A stretch of DNA of 64,000 bases from Silene latifolia (lineage: Eukaryota > Streptophyta > Magnoliopsida > Caryophyllales > Caryophyllaceae). The stretch lies in contig NC_133526.1 in assembly GCF_048544455.1 (NCBI RefSeq), positions 9,812,001 to 9,876,000 on the forward strand, given 5' to 3'. This document shows, one piece after another, positions 45,141-59,999 of this stretch. The notes beneath the pieces are model-generated. The model was not told the origin of the DNA and did not search any database. It saw only the letters and a program-made list of their open reading frames with translations. The position numbers and the translations under genes were made by a program. Numbering within the stretch: the first letter of the stretch is position 1; every line of letters begins with the position of its first letter.

Positions 45141-48100
45141 CTAATGAAAAGCTTCTGCTTCTTCAGTAAAATGCTTCAATAGATCTTCCACTGTCATCGG
45201 TGAATGCTCATTTTTATCCCTAATCCTCACTGTTACCTGCATACAGTATGACAGCAACCCATTTTACTCGGACACATAAACTAATACTCTCAATTGTCGC
45301 TCAAAACCTTATGTCAAAATGCTTTACTGGTCAGCCTATTACTTGCCAATTTTTTTCGCGTCCTTTTTGTCACTGCAACAAAAGGACATAAAAAATTTGG
45401 CAGCACCAACAGATTAGCATTAAGATGCGACTTGACCGAGTGACTGACCAGTACAGCATTTTGACATGTGATCCCAATTTCGAATACTCGACTTTATTTC
45501 TAACCCAAATCAGAAATAGGGTTTTAAGATCATGACCAAAACGAGGCAACAGTAAATATACGGAAGAACCAGCGAGTCGTGCATGAGACATTTTCACATA
45601 TGAGAGCAACACAACCCATATACTTGAGCACTCTTTATTTAATAACATGGTTAACCATTTTGTCTCGCGTATCAACGTATGAGGTAATTTTGTGATTAAA
45701 AAACTAGTCGTTCAGCCATTTAAAAGACTTGCTGTTAATACAACATGACTTGTGGCTGCACCAATTAAAAGATGTAGACTTGCTCTTAATACAACATGAC
45801 TTGTGGCAATTACGCTAATTAAAGTACCAAGGAAAGTGAGGAAAGAACATACCACCCTGTTCTCAGCATCTTTTTCCCCAACTACCAGTATATAGTTATA
45901 TTGTGACAGCTGAGCTTCTCTCACCTAAAAGGACATAAAAAAAACAATGCAATTAATCCCCATTTCATATGTACAAAATGACAAGATCAGATCTCGGCCA
46001 TTAGGAAAGCCTAAAAAAAGAAGCAAGAAAAATTGATTCAAACGTAAAAGACAAGTGGTACAAAATGCAGATGAGTTATTATTTAGATGAGACTGTTGAT
46101 TCAAGCGCAGGCAGTAGAAACACGAGAGACAAAACCAGATGAAATAAAACAAGGTGCAATTATTCAGCATTTGGGGTCACTTTTCATCAGCAAACACCAA
46201 AATTAGATACCACAATGCAGATGTAACCGTGATATGACTAAGCAGCGGTTATTAACAGCCTAACACGAGTACATGACAAACAGAAAAGTCTTCAATATTT
46301 GTCAAGGTTGAGCTTTCCGAACCACAGTAGACTTTTATATTAAAAAAATCCAAGCATTATTCCAGAACACATTCAGATGTAAATGCACTAACCAGTAACC
46401 ATGCTGCTATAGTAAATATGTGTACACATTATACTCACAACTCACTATATGCTCCTCCATATAAAAGAATAATTACAGAGTAAAAGAGAGCTGGATACAG
46501 AATAACTAAACATAAGTAAATAAACTATTATCACACTGAAAACTTAACGTACCTTTTTGTTGATTGTTTTATCGCTTATATCTAAATCAACAAAAAAGCC
46601 AGCCTTGTGGATCTGATCACGCACCTACAAAACAAATCAAATTTACTTCAAATTTATTAGCAAACGTGTAAAATTCAGTGATTCGCGAAAACAATCCCCC
46701 GCCCAGGGTAGATCCTGCCATGGACAAAATCTCAGAAGATCCTTACCTATGCAGCCATATCTCTAACATTCAAAACAGTCTAAACAAAACCCGAATAGTG
46801 CACAGTGCTAGAAAAATAGCTGATAAATGTTGCTACGTAACTAAAACTTGAGGTATCCCTTCAAGAATTTATCATCCTGAATACAACAAGACAAGGATTT
46901 ACCTCCAGAGCATAGGCTGCGGATCTTTCTGAGACTGTGCATACTACAGCTTGACGAGGACTAAGCCAGAATGGCCATTTCCCCTTATAATGTTCCAACA
47001 AAATGGCAAACATTCGCTCTACTGAGCCAAGGATGGCCCTGTGCAGCATAACAGGCCTCTCCCTTTTAGCTTCATCTTCGGCTGAGTAAGACAATTTGAA
47101 TCGCAATGGGAGTTGAAAATCCAGCTGCAAAATTAACTTCACAAGTCAGATAGTGTCACATAAGAAAACCAATCTATGAATGCCACCCACTTAGTTCTCG
47201 TTCCACTTAGTTCTCGTTTTACTGATATATATATATATTCTATTACTTGTCAAAACGAAAATAGAAAAATAATACTCTAAAAGACCCTAGAAGGCTATAA
47301 CAGAGCACAGCTGACCTGCAAAGTTGCACACTGGAATTTCCGTTTCAATGCATCAGAAACACTGATATCTATCTTAGGCCCATAAAATGCACCATCTCCT
47401 TCGTTTAACTGTACCAAAAGACCCAACAAGAAGAAACGTTAATGAAGAATGATGTACTATATAAAATAGGCCTAAGCCACACCCACAAAGGAAAGAGAGT
47501 TCACTTAATAGGCCCAAAAGAGGTTTTGACGATGGTAGGAGTAACCCTATTTATAAAATACTAATCTCTTGCCTCACTCTATCGTTGTTATCAAATGTGG
47601 GCAATATTCTATCATAGGATCTCTCCCCACAACCCCTCCTCACATGTGAGGGCCAATAGAAAGCAAACTGGAATGGTGATATAAACTCCCAACAGAGACC
47701 ATCCACCAACAGCACATAGACGTCAAGTCATCAAACGTACGTCTAAGCCATGGGCTATTGGGCAGTGCAAACATTCCACAGATCAGTCTGGTCACACCCA
47801 TAAAGAGTTGTAATCTCAAAACCAATTGGTGCTCAAAGGAGTAATTTTTTATTCATAAAGTAGTAAACCCTCTCAATTTAACAACGGGGACAGTCACATG
47901 TGCGCAATATCATAAAATAGGAGCTCTTTTCACAGAGAAATGCAAGACAAGAATATATATCTAGCATGCCCAACCTCTTTGAAAAAGCATTTGCACAAGA
48001 TATCTGACAAATTGTAAATCACATAATAATAGACCGACTTAAGTCAAATAAATTTGGACTTGAACCACCCATTTCTGTCTATATGACTTGGATGTAACTT

Positions 48101-51100
48101 CCAGGTTCCAGTGGGTATTTAATGTGTCAAACACGGTTATGCTGTGAAAAATATGTGTTTTTTGCCCTAAAATGAAGCATTCAGGTGTCTTACCTTACAC
48201 ACCAGGTATACGGCAAGTCAAAGTAATAAAAATTTCTTACTAATTCGGAATGAAAAGTTGAGAGAAACTGCTGTATGGAACAAGACGAGGAACAAGAGAA
48301 GCTTGTCATAATGTGGCTTAAAGAAAATAAATCATTTATTCTGCCATGATAGATAGATGCCTGAGAAAGATTATGAGAGAACAGTGGACAGTTGCAAATG
48401 ACAGGGCAAAGGTTTACTGCATCACATATATCTGGTCTAATTTTCTACCTCACACAGGTTCCACTCTCGATGGTAGGGAAGCTTCGCGTTTGGCTTTCTG
48501 CAAACCTTTTTCTTTTTACCCCATTTTACAAATGCACATTTAACTTGCAGAACAAGATGAAACTTCAGATAACAAACGAGCAAAAATGACAGATTATTCT
48601 ATTGGCTGTAAGCTCACATTGCAAAAAGAAGAAATAAATAGTTTTTAGAGTGCAAGTTCCACTATCTAGAACACATGATCGAATGAACTGTTGCCTACCA
48701 AGCCAACTTTAAAATTTAAGATAGCTTCAGCACTTGGCTTCTTCTCTATAGCCCTTCTTAATATAAAACAATATCAATCATAGTGCCTCTTAGAAGTTCT
48801 GCTATTTACTAGAAGGTGGGAGCAATGACTATTATGTGCTGAATGGTAACAATTGTGTATACAATTCATCATATGTCAGGAGGCCCTTAGATTAGACAGC
48901 ATATAGAGCACATAAGAACGAACTTAAGCAAGCATTTGACCCAGATATGAAACCAACAGATCCTTTTGACTTATGAAGCATAATGAACCCTTCAATTCTT
49001 CAGTACTCAGAAACAATTAATTGAGAGATAAACACCCTCTGGGATTTTCAATGATTCAATGTATGGCAGTAGTTTTACTGAATTTCATTCTGGTCAAGAG
49101 ATCTCTTTTGATGCATCTTAAACAAGGAGATTCCCTCGAAGAAATGCAGCAGGCATTTTAACAGATACATCCTCCTTGAGAGTAAGGTTGCATAAGTCAG
49201 ATCCTGACTCCTAATCCTGCCCAAGCAGGAGACTTTAAAAAAAGGATTATTTTTCATGATCAATAAATAAGGCGACAGATATCAATGATGGGAAAATTAA
49301 GGCGTTCATTCAAAGCCAAAATCCATACTTCAGTCTAATTTGTTCAATAAATTAAGTCATAAGTTTGAAACAAAGGTAACCAGCCAAAAGCCCAAAACAA
49401 TGCCAGATTTGACTGATTACAAATAAAGAGCACTAACACCAGGATACAGACTCTATGAGTTAAGATGCAACTAACATGAACCACTAATAAAGCTAAAATT
49501 ATAAATAAAGTAATAAAAGAATGAAAACTGAACATTCTTAGTTACGTGGGTAAAACGTACGCAGAAGTTCCATAGTAGGAAACAGAAATAAAACCATTCT
49601 TCTCTAGTTCTGTCATTCTTTCCAGAGAATGCGAAGGGGGGAAGCAAAAGAACAACCAAAAACAGTAGTAGAAGGGAAGCAAAGAAACAAATAAAGTACC
49701 TGCCATGGTTTACCAAATTCATTAAGAGCTTCTGTAAGTGCAGCCTCGGCCTTATCCCATGTCTGTATCTCTCCAAGGAATTTCTCTGGTCTCTAACAAA
49801 ATAAATGCGCAATACGGGGTTAACCAGTACATTTTCAACACAATCCAATAAAATAAGACTGGGAAAGGCCAATCATAGTATGAGGAGGCAAGGTAAATAT
49901 TGCGTCAATAATAGTTTGGCCAACTGTTTAAACTAGCGCAAACTTCAACGGAATTTCTACATAACATGGCACTAATACACGAAGCAGAAACATACTGTTG
50001 ACAGCTTAAGCTCATATGTAAACCCGAATACTTCATACACATAATTGATAAAGTCTAATGCACCCCTGACTTCATCTTTTACCTGCATTAAAAATGGAAA
50101 TCAGCATTTCAATAAAAGGCAGAAACAAAAAAAAATTAACTTTAGTCACCAATCGAATCTAACTCACTTGGCTTTCCATGCAGAAGATATGTGCATCATC
50201 CTGTGAAAATTGTTAAATACTAATTAGAAACAATACACCTTCCTGACAAAAGATTGAAATGACAGTAAGGCTAGACACACACAGCACGTCTTCGGTACAG
50301 ACGCAAGGTGTCCATACAAATACGGTAAATGATTTAGCAAACACAATCCCCATGGAAAACCACTTATGCCCCCCATAAGGCCTTAAGGGGTAAACCAATC
50401 CCACAAGGAATGCCCATAATGTAGGAACATAAAAAGTGAATAAAGAACCTAGCAAGCTATTATCGCAAGTTTAATATTTCCCTCGTAAATGAAATTCCTT
50501 TCTAAATCGTTCCAATGCTTTTGCAGCAAATAATGGAATTACTTTTTGTCCAGGGGTCCACTTTCACATAGGCATTTCCACCAACCCAGAACTCCGAGGC
50601 TGGTACTGGCATTTCATGTTAAGTGACAGAATAGCTCACTTTACCTGCTGGAATCTCCTGACTCGTGTCAACCCAGTAAGAGCACCGCTAGCCTCATTTC
50701 TGTGCAAGACTCCAAAATCAGCAAATCGGATAGGAAGTTCTGAAATATCATTCAGTGTGTCAGGAAGTCGGACAATAAACCATAGGCTACAAGGTCTTTG
50801 TTAGAAAAAGGTGGCAATCAGTAACCTACCAAATATTCCGTACGGTCAGAAGAAACTAAGCAAACAATTAGTGCTACCACTTATCAAATGAAATTTTTCT
50901 TATATATCACATATAAATATAAATCAAAACTAAATGATGGCTTCCAGAAGGTAATGAGACGCCAATCCATCTGAAATTCCTAGCATCAAACATTCTGACA
51001 ATACTATGACAGAGCAATCCAAATATATCTGGTATATACCTCTGTAAGAACGCACTCTATGCTCAAACATCAAACAATGCCCGGGGCAATTCATTGGTTT

Positions 51101-54100
51101 GAGCCCAAACTCCTGTTTTTCAATCTGTACACCACATCGGATAAGAAATTTAAGAGTCAAATATTTAAAAAATGCAAAAAAAAAAAAAAAAACATATAAC
51201 AAAACAAGAAGGCATTCACAATTTGCAAACAACAAAAACAAGTTTTTCACCATCGCGTATAGAACCCTATATCCCATGAACAGTTTTGATATAAACGAGC
51301 AACAAAGGCCAATCTATTCACAGCCTAAGACATCCAGTACTTGGGGGAAACATAAGCACGGGGGATGGGCCCAGCCAAAATTTATTTCGAAAGCAATGTC
51401 CTGTCTAATAAAAGCAATGTATTTCGAAAGCAGATTCTGTTGTCAAATGAAGTGAGGCTTGTGATACACTCAAAAACAGCCAGAATTCACCTAGTGTGAT
51501 CCATCACACGTAGAATCACACGTGGTTTGAAGCAAGGTTTATCATGTCACTGTTACTCCCAAATCTTTACTACACCCCGCTCATTTTTAACGGTCTTATA
51601 ATTCTCCAATTGTAACTACTACTGCAGAATGTTTTCTCTTCAAAGTTTTACAATAAAGTACAAGAGATACGAAGAAGGTTTTGCCTAATATCTTAGATGG
51701 TGTTACCACCTGTCACGTGACTATAGATAACAGCAAAAACCTCCAGAAATGAACTTCAGAAGCAACCATGGATTAGAAAGAGAACTTACATCCAATACAA
51801 ACATATTCTCCTTGTAATTTGCAGCATGTCCAGAAGTCTCCCAGAGTTCCATATTGAAAATGTTTGGAGTGATAACCTAACAAAAGCATGAAACTTTTAG
51901 CTTCACACCAGAAGTACAGCTTGACCGGAGATTACAATACTAATAAGTCATACAACGACTAACCTCCTCATAGCCTCTATTCCTGTATTGACTACGAATG
52001 AATTCCATCAACTTATTGTAAATACGAGCACCTTGTGGAAGAAAAAACCAGCTTCCTGGACTAGAATTGAAAGAGAGATAAAGAGTTTAGGAGACACGTA
52101 ATATAATAAAGTACAAAGCTCATCTGATTGCCACACATAATTCATTAATGCATACCTGAGGGGGTGACAAAAGAAAAGCTCCTGTTTCACGCCCAATAGC
52201 CTGTGATCGTACTTTTTTGCTTCCTCCAGCTGCTTAAGATATTCCTATAAGAAGATTCTGAAAATATTAATGAATGTACCACAAAAAGCCAATGTATGTC
52301 AACCTACAGTGAGCAACCTGACCAATGATGTATCAATAAAATAGCATGAACCAAAAATGAATGACTACATCATACATTCCATAAAAAAAGACGCTGTATT
52401 GACCACATATTTAAGAGAACAGCATCGATATTAAAATGAAAAGGTTGCATAAATTGACAAACTATAAATCTGCGCATATGAGTTAACATATTATACCTTT
52501 AAACGTTTTGAATCAGGGTAGGAGATACCATACACCCTCTGCAAGCTTTCACGATTTCTATCCCCTCTCCAGTAGGCAGATGAAGCCTAGTAAGTTCAAT
52601 AGAGAAGTCATTAGAATTTGTAAATTTAGATAGAAAATCACAACTGCAGCTAGTTATACTCACCTTCAAGCAACAAAATGCTTTAACGAAGGATGTATTG
52701 GGTATATGAGGACCCCGACAAAGATCCACTAGGGGGCCACATCTGTATACGGTTATAGTTTTATCTTCAGGGAGATCATTGATTATTTCGACCTGGCCAT
52801 GCATATAAATTAACACAATATTCAACCACAGCATTTAAAGAAAAGTATATCTAAGTAGATCATGTCTGAGACATTTCAACAGCCTCAGGACATCTAACTC
52901 AGAACATCTGAGCATACCCCAAAAAATGAACACCAAAGAACTTACCTTAAATCTGTTATCAGAGAATATATCAAGCGCCTGTTGTCTTGTAACTTCAATG
53001 CGCTCAAATGGTTGTTTCTCCTACACAACAAGCAACTCCAGATAAACACCCATGAAATAGAATACGGTGTTACTTGACACAAAACTACTAACATCACCCC
53101 ACTCTTTTGTCTGTATATGTGAGGTCAAACCAAATAACCAAGAAAGAAAGAATGTTACTTAAAATAACTACTTCCACAAATATCATTCATTTTCTTTCTT
53201 CTTAGTGCCAAATTAGAACGCACGTATGGTAAACAAGCAAACACAACCCATCATCAAAGAAGAATAGTACAATTTCAATTACTAACAACATGTATGCAGC
53301 TAATTCGCCATTACTAAAATAGTAAAATGTGAGTCAGTTACATCCAGAAGTGATACACTGATACCGTTTATAAGGCTTCAAGCACATAATGAGCCACGCA
53401 CTTAATTTAGAAATGTGCAAGGCGCATCGAGGCGCGCGCCTTTATGAAGTGAGGCGCCCTATTTTTGATAATAAATTTGTAATTTCAAAATAAATTTTTG
53501 GCAACAATAGCCTTTTTAGGAGTTTTCAAGTTGGCTAACATGTCAAGAAGGTAAAGTTAGGAATAATGGGGAAAAGAAACAGTGAGCCTTGTCTAAAAGA
53601 TATGGAAAGTGCATACTAGTAGCCTTGTTAGGTGAGCACTGACTAAAAAGTGCACCTAAAATGGAGCGAGGCGTTTTGACTATTGCCTCATCCAAGGGGC
53701 GCTTTTTTAAACTAAGGCCACACATATAAATAACAAGAATAAATCAAAGAGTAAAGCTGAAAGGAAAACCATACCGCAACAGCTTTTGCTGCCCCTGCCT
53801 CAATTTGTTTAAAGTGATCCTCGTTCAAGCTCAATTCTCCATAAAATGCATCATAATAGAAACCCTGTCCAGATTTTTTCAAGCGTTTGTATAAGGACAA
53901 CCAAAACCAATAATTACCTGAAAGTCTGCTATAACATGTAAGAGACAAGATAACGGTCGAAAACTTGATTTTTTTCTTTTTTCTGCTTTCAAAAGAAAAA
54001 ACTACCAACAGGCGATAATTGCAACAAGCACAAAGCAGTGGAACAGTGAGATGGTTAACTTGACTAGAAAAAACATTCACTACGTCGAATCGTTACTAAC

Positions 54101-55205
54101 GTTGTATAAAGATATGCCATGACATATACAAGATATCCTCCAACAATAAACTACACTAGTATAAACTTGTGTAATTAGCCCCTTATAATAGCACATGATT
54201 AAAAATCATGATCGTTCAATTACGGACCTCAAAACAATCTTAATTCTTAAGCATACCCATACAATTATTCTATATTTTAAACAGTTAAACGAAAAATATG
54301 TAAACATTGTCAGGGTTGAGCAATTTCTAACCAAGCTTAATCATTCTACTTTAACATGTCCTATGTAATAATAAGGGTGAACTGTAGACCCAATTTAATT
54401 CGCAATATGCCAGTCATAACTTTGAAATCTAGAGTGCAGATATCATTGATGATTGATGATGCTTTACAAAATAGGCTACACCTAAAAAAAGAATACAATA
54501 TTGTGTAATCGGGTTTCTATGATCCGAATTCAGAAATATAATGAAAGCACGATTGCATTCACGAGATCATCAAAAGAAGACATATACCTCTCCTCGTGTA
54601 GTACAAGGTCCAATACATAGTTTACATCCATACTCAGTCTCCAAAGCCTACAAATAATCAAATAATCACAAAACGGAACTTCAACGATTAAAAATCACAG
54701 CAATATAACAATACAAAAAAGCCATAAACCTGGCCGAGAATATGAGCGCTAGAGTGCCAAAAAGTATCCCTTCCTTCATCAGAATCAAAAGTATACAACT
54801 TTAACTCGCAATCGCCTTCAAGCGGCCTACTCATATCCCATAGATCTCCATTAACCCTAGAAATCAACGCATTGGAAGCTAAACCCTTGGAAATCTTCGC
54901 CGCAATCTCGAACGGAGTTGTTCTCCACTTCTCACCTTCCTTTACATTCCCGTCCGGCAATGTAATCCTTCAAAATCACAATAATTAACGAAACACGATG
55001 TAATAATCCTAACAAATTAACGATAAAGACGATAAAGACGATAAAGAAAGAAATACCTAATGGTGTCGGCGGAAAGGGAGAGGCGTTGGACAGCTTGTTC
55101 GGCTTTAATTGTTTCGAAACGTTCGATACGCTTAGGAATAACGGCGTTGAGGTAGGCGTCGTCTTTACGGAGGGGTGCAGGGTTGTCGCCATTAGCGGCC
55201 GCCAT
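45141..55205 (-). CDS. Threonyl-tRNA synthetase (cytosolic type), copy B, 20 exons
   Basis: Joined minus-strand exons: 55205-55057, 54967-54730, 54647-54588, 53864-53775, 53020-52946, 52792-52664, 52586-52497, 52244-52156, 52060-51964, 51876-51790, 51124-51040, 50739-50645, 50200-50168, 50082-49996, 49792-49700, 47408-47316, 47124-46903, 46624-46553, 45924-45853, 45236-45141. The predicted 683-residue protein appears identical to copy A, including all editing-site and zinc-ligand residues, and every splice site is kept. The few differences from copy A that I could find are in introns (near 47,850, 53,345 and 54,311). The promoter side is duplicated for at least 2.6 kb, so this copy should be able to express independently, which would raise ThrRS dosage if the duplication is real. 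Confidence 0.95.
53415..53708. repeat. GC-rich insert in ThrRS intron 4, copy B
   Basis: Counterpart of 30413-30706, carried along by the duplication; same 'aggcgc'-rich ends. Confidence 0.4.
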
Positions 55206-57847
55206 AGTCAATCAATCAAGCAAGGTGGGGAATAATATGATAGGTATTGGGGATAATGTTAAAGGGAGAGGGTTTATGTTAGCAAATGAAAACCCTTGAT
55301 GATAATAATGTTCACTCTTCTTTGTGTTGTTGACTTAGGGTTGGGTTGTTTATGTTACGATTTAGGTGCTTGGAGCTTACTCTCCACGCAATATTATTTT
55401 ACGGAGTATTTTATTTATCCATTTTTGTCACCTTACAAAAATTACAATGTATATCCGTGAGAACCTTGCGACGGATTAAGTATTACGGGAGTTTTTCTAA
55501 CGTGTGTCCCAAAGATATATATTAATAACTCATTTATGGTATTAACAACAAATTCACATGAGATACTCAATTACTTTTTTTACTATATTTAATGTGAATA
55601 TATTATTTTTTACTATATATGGGTTATTAACATGTGTCATTTAGAGGCACACATTAGACAAACCCTACTTATATATAAGTAGGGGTAAATAAGACAAAGG
55701 TAAGAATGTCTAGGGAATTACATATAGCTTGTCTTTATCAACCCGAGTGGTTTTATTTGGCATGTCACAATCTTGTGACGGATATCGCCTGTCACAATTG
55801 AGAATTTGTGCAAAAATTACACATTGTAAAAAATTAGAAACGGTTTTTCTAATGGGTGTCCAGTATCCTAGGAGCTGATGTTTATTTAACTACGGAGTAA
55901 ACAATTTTGAGTGAAATTTTAAGTTCTATCTAAGATGTCTAAAATAAAATAATAAAAAAAAGTACCTTTATCGATGCAGGTGTCTCGGAAATACCGGGAG
56001 CAAACTCCCGCTTAAACTAAAAAAATAAGAGATTTCTAAAGTTTTCCCGCCTAAATGAATTAGGCAAGTTTTCCCGCCAAAATGAATTAGGCTATAAATG
56101 GGCTTCTTAACATCATATCTACAACTGGGCCATCCTGATTAACTTTGACTTAAGTTATAAATGGGCTTCATAAAAACATATTTACAACTGGACCATACTG
56201 ATTAATTTCATACAAAAAATAATTCTATACCATTTTAAAAAGGGGATAATATTCTAACTTGCATAGACATATTAACAGGATATTCTTATCATGTCACATA
56301 CATGAAATTTCACTAAATATGTGTACACTGTGATGTAAATATTTTATTATTATTATTATTATTTTTAAAACTAAACATTATGACCAAGAACATTTTTTTA
56401 GGAAACATTTTCTAATTAATTCTATTATTCTATCTTTTGATACAAACGTACTACGGGTCGAGAGTATTAATAAATTGTTATTACTTCTATAAAAGAAAAA
56501 CTTATGATATATTTTTTTTACACTTTAACTTAATATCCTATCTTTGCTCCATATTATATGAAAACTTAGATTATGGTTACTTTTTTTTAATTGTTTATAT
56601 AACGCCTTCAGTAGATATAGTGATATAATTATAAACAATGTTTTCTTAAAACGGGGTTAATAAAATAATTTTAGTAAAATCGACAATCTTATACGGAGTA
56701 AAAGTGTTGAACAATCTCTTTTCTAGCTCTTAATACAAAATTACTATATGTAAATTTTATAATTAAATTTCAAATGGAGTTAAATACCAACAGTATAATT
56801 ATTAAATTCTCTAATATTATTATCATCTAAAAAACCGCGCATTTGCGCGGGATCTGTACTAGTATATTTTTAACCAGGAGCGGACCTAGGATTTTGGCAT
56901 AAGTGGGGAACAAATTTTTTTCTAAAAATAAACCATCTTCCATTTTATAAGGCACTTTATGCATCTTTTAATTCATTTTGTATACAGGTTTAAAAAGTTG
57001 AAAAAAAAGTAATAAGCTAAATGTTAAGCGGGAAATATATCAAATCACCCTCATAAGTTATGGGGTAATTTGCACATGTTAAACTATACATCAAATTTTA
57101 CAGAACGTAAATTACAACATTGAAAAATGTCTTTTTTAAGATATATAGGACATTATAATCCTCTATTAAACATTGGTTGCTAGTTGCTCAACGATTAGGA
57201 TATTAACATAATATCTTAAAGGTTGGAAGTTCAAATCTTGTTAGAAACAAATTATACACAACAGAGGTAAAAACTATATGGGCCTGTTGTCTACGGCGCA
57301 GCAGGATCTTTTGACATCTAATTGAGACCTTCTACCAACTGTGCTACATCATCTACATGCATAATGTAGAGGGATGCAGCACTTCCTTTCTGTTCGACAT
57401 GCTTAATCCGCGTCTGGGCACAGCACTCGCGTTTGAAAGGATAATCTGTCATTGGCTAAACAGTTATTGAGTCATGCTATTTTAGTCATTTAACCCTACT
57501 TTTTGACTTCAAAGATAAATATTCTGAAATTCAGAGCCCTGTTTTTAACCCAAGAGTTTAGAAGAATAAGGATAGAATAACCCGCTAGATAGAGTAATAG
57601 CACAAGCCGGTATAGATTAAGCAAGAATGTTGGATCGAGTTGGTACTAATAGTTCCGCACGTATGCTTTGTTTCACTAGTCACTAGTCACAACTCACAAA
57701 TAATGAATGAATGGCTATTTGTGTTGGGCCTATTAATAAGACACTCTTATCTATATTGGTCGAAATTTGAAGTTCGATTGACTACAAATAGACCTGGTAT
57801 AGAGATCAATCAGGGCGGGTCACATGTCTGCAACACAATCTCATTAC
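55206..57847. other. ThrRS upstream / intergenic region, copy B
   Basis: No gene is seen. It repeats the copy A interval, including the MITE-like element at 55490-55664, the TTA microsatellite near 56345 and the Helitron 3' end at 56835-56862. Confidence 0.55.
56835..56862 (+). mobile_element. Helitron 3' terminus, copy B
   Basis: Same GC hairpin (56835-56850) and CTAG end (56859-56862) as copy A at 33833-33860. Confidence 0.7.
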
Positions 57848-58054
57848 TGTAAGAAATATGTATAATTGTATTGAATGAATTATATGAATTACAATACGAT
57901 GCTATTTATACAAGAGACGGAAACCCTACTCCTTGGAGCCTAAGGAAACTATTAACAAGAATATGGAAAATACAATATACACTAACTATATTTACGGAGA
58001 TACATAATATACTATGAAGACGGAATAATATCTTTATTATTTACTTCCTTAACA
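57848..58054 (-). repeat. 3' LTR of the copia element
   Basis: TG...CA ends; adjoins the purine tract (minus strand 'ttgcgggggcg', about 58055-58065). Confidence 0.93.
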
Positions 58055-58099
58055 CGCCCCCGCAAGATGGACGGTCCAGGGACAAGGCCAATCTTGGAA

Positions 58100-59620
58100 A
58101 GCAACAGATGAAAACGAGTACGAGGTAAAGACTTGGTTAGAGCATCACTAAACGATCATCGCCCAAAATGTGTTGAACACGCAGAGAACCATTTTGAACC
58201 CGCTCTCGAACAAAGTGAAACGAAAGAGCAAGGTGCTTCATACGCGAATGGAAGACGGGATTAGCGAGTAGTTTAGTCGCACTAAGATTGTCGGAAAATG
58301 ACGGGAGAGGAGACGAAGGGACACGAAGTTCCCGCAAGAGGGATTGTAGCCAAGCAAGCTCGGTAGTAGTTGCCGCAATGGCACGAAACTCGATTCCGTA
58401 GAAGAGAGGGAGAGACCGTCTTTGTTTCTTAGAGGACCAGGACACGGCATTTCGACCAAGATAAACAACATAACCGGTGGTAGAGACGTAATCACCTCTA
58501 TCACCAGCCCAATCATCATCACAAAGAGGCATGCAATTCGATTTAACTAGAACGATAGAGCATAACACCATTAGATATGGAACCTTTAAGATAGCGAAGA
58601 AGCCTTTTTAGAGCAGTCCAGTGAGGATGACGAGGGGATTGCATAAATTGAGCCAACTTATTGACAGAGAAGGAGATGTCCGGGCGAGTGAGAGATAGGT
58701 ATTGCAGTCCACCAATGATAGCACGATAAGTAGTAGCATTAGGGACAGGCGAACCATTGTCTTTGAGAAGTAATAAATCAGTCGGAAGAGGCGTAGGAGC
58801 AGGCTTAGCATCGAGCATATGATGACGCTCAAGTAAATCATGAATGTACTTTTGTTGAGAAAGAAAGAGACCAGATGACGTGGGACGGACTTCAACACCA
58901 AGGAAGTAAGACAAGGGACCAAGGTCCTTAATGGAGAACCGTGAGGACATATTTGAGATAAATTGAGTGACAGTGGTGAGACACGGACCAGTGACGATGA
59001 TATCGTCGACGTAAACCAATAAATAAAGAGGGGAGGGGGAGTGCATAATGAAAAGGGATGGGTCAGCTAAGGACCCAGTAAAGCCGTAGGACAACAGGTA
59101 CGTTTTGAGCTCGGTGAACCAGGCCCGAGGGGCCTGTTTTAAACCATAGAGAGCCTTAGACAGTTGACAGACATAAGAGGGGTGAGCGGTATCAACGAAA
59201 CCATGAGGTTGCTCCATAAAGACGGACTCATTTAAATGACCTTGCAAGAAGGCATTGTTGACATCTAATTGACGAAGATGCCAACCACTAGTGACGGCAA
59301 GAGACAGTAAGAGACGAATGGTGGTGGGTTTAACAACGGATCGAAAGTGTCGGAAAAATCAATACCTGGACGTTGATGAAATCCCTTGGCAACGAGCCTT
59401 GCTTTAAATTTGTCGATGGTATTGTCGGGGTTATACTTAATACGGTATACCCATTTGCATCCAATGACATTTTGGGTAGGGGAACGAGGCACAAGAGTCC
59501 ATGTTTTATTATTGGTGAGCGCATCAAATTCAGCGGTCATAGCAGCGCGCCATCGTGTGTCAAGGAGGGCTTGTTTGGTGGTAGTTGGGATAGACATGTC
59601 GGTTAGGGTAAGGGATAGGG
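58100..59620 (-). pseudogene. Reverse transcriptase and RNase H region of the copia element
   Basis: Reverse transcriptase blocks CKWVYRIKYNPDNTIDKFKA, ARLVAKGFHQ, SKALYGLKQAPRAW and the catalytic YVDD in YLLVYVDDIIVTG are visible. RNase H sequence GYVVYLGRNAVSWSSKKQ and [17 protein letters not shown] lies toward 58150-58500. Confidence 0.85.
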
Positions 59621-59999
59621 CATATCTGGGGTTGGGTTTTACAATGTTGTTGGACAGTCGGGTGCCATGGTTATGGCGTGGAGGAGGAGGGGGAGGTGGT
59701 GGCGGGGCAGGGGAGGCAGTGTGGGGTGAAGGCAGGGGAGTGGCAGGGGTCGTGGGAGGAGAAGTAACAGGGGAGTTTGGAGTGGCAGGGGAACGTGGAG
59801 AGGTGGGAGGAGTGAGTGGGGGTTCGGTGGTGACAGGGGGATCGGGCGGAGAGAGGAGGGGGTACGGGCGGGGACGGGGTGCACCATTGAGAGATGTCGA
59901 GGTCGTGTCGGGTGCGTTATAGGAGGGAAAGGTTGTTTCAAAAAATCTAACATGGCGGGAGGTGTATATTTTGAGGGAGATGGGGTCGAGGCGTGGGTA

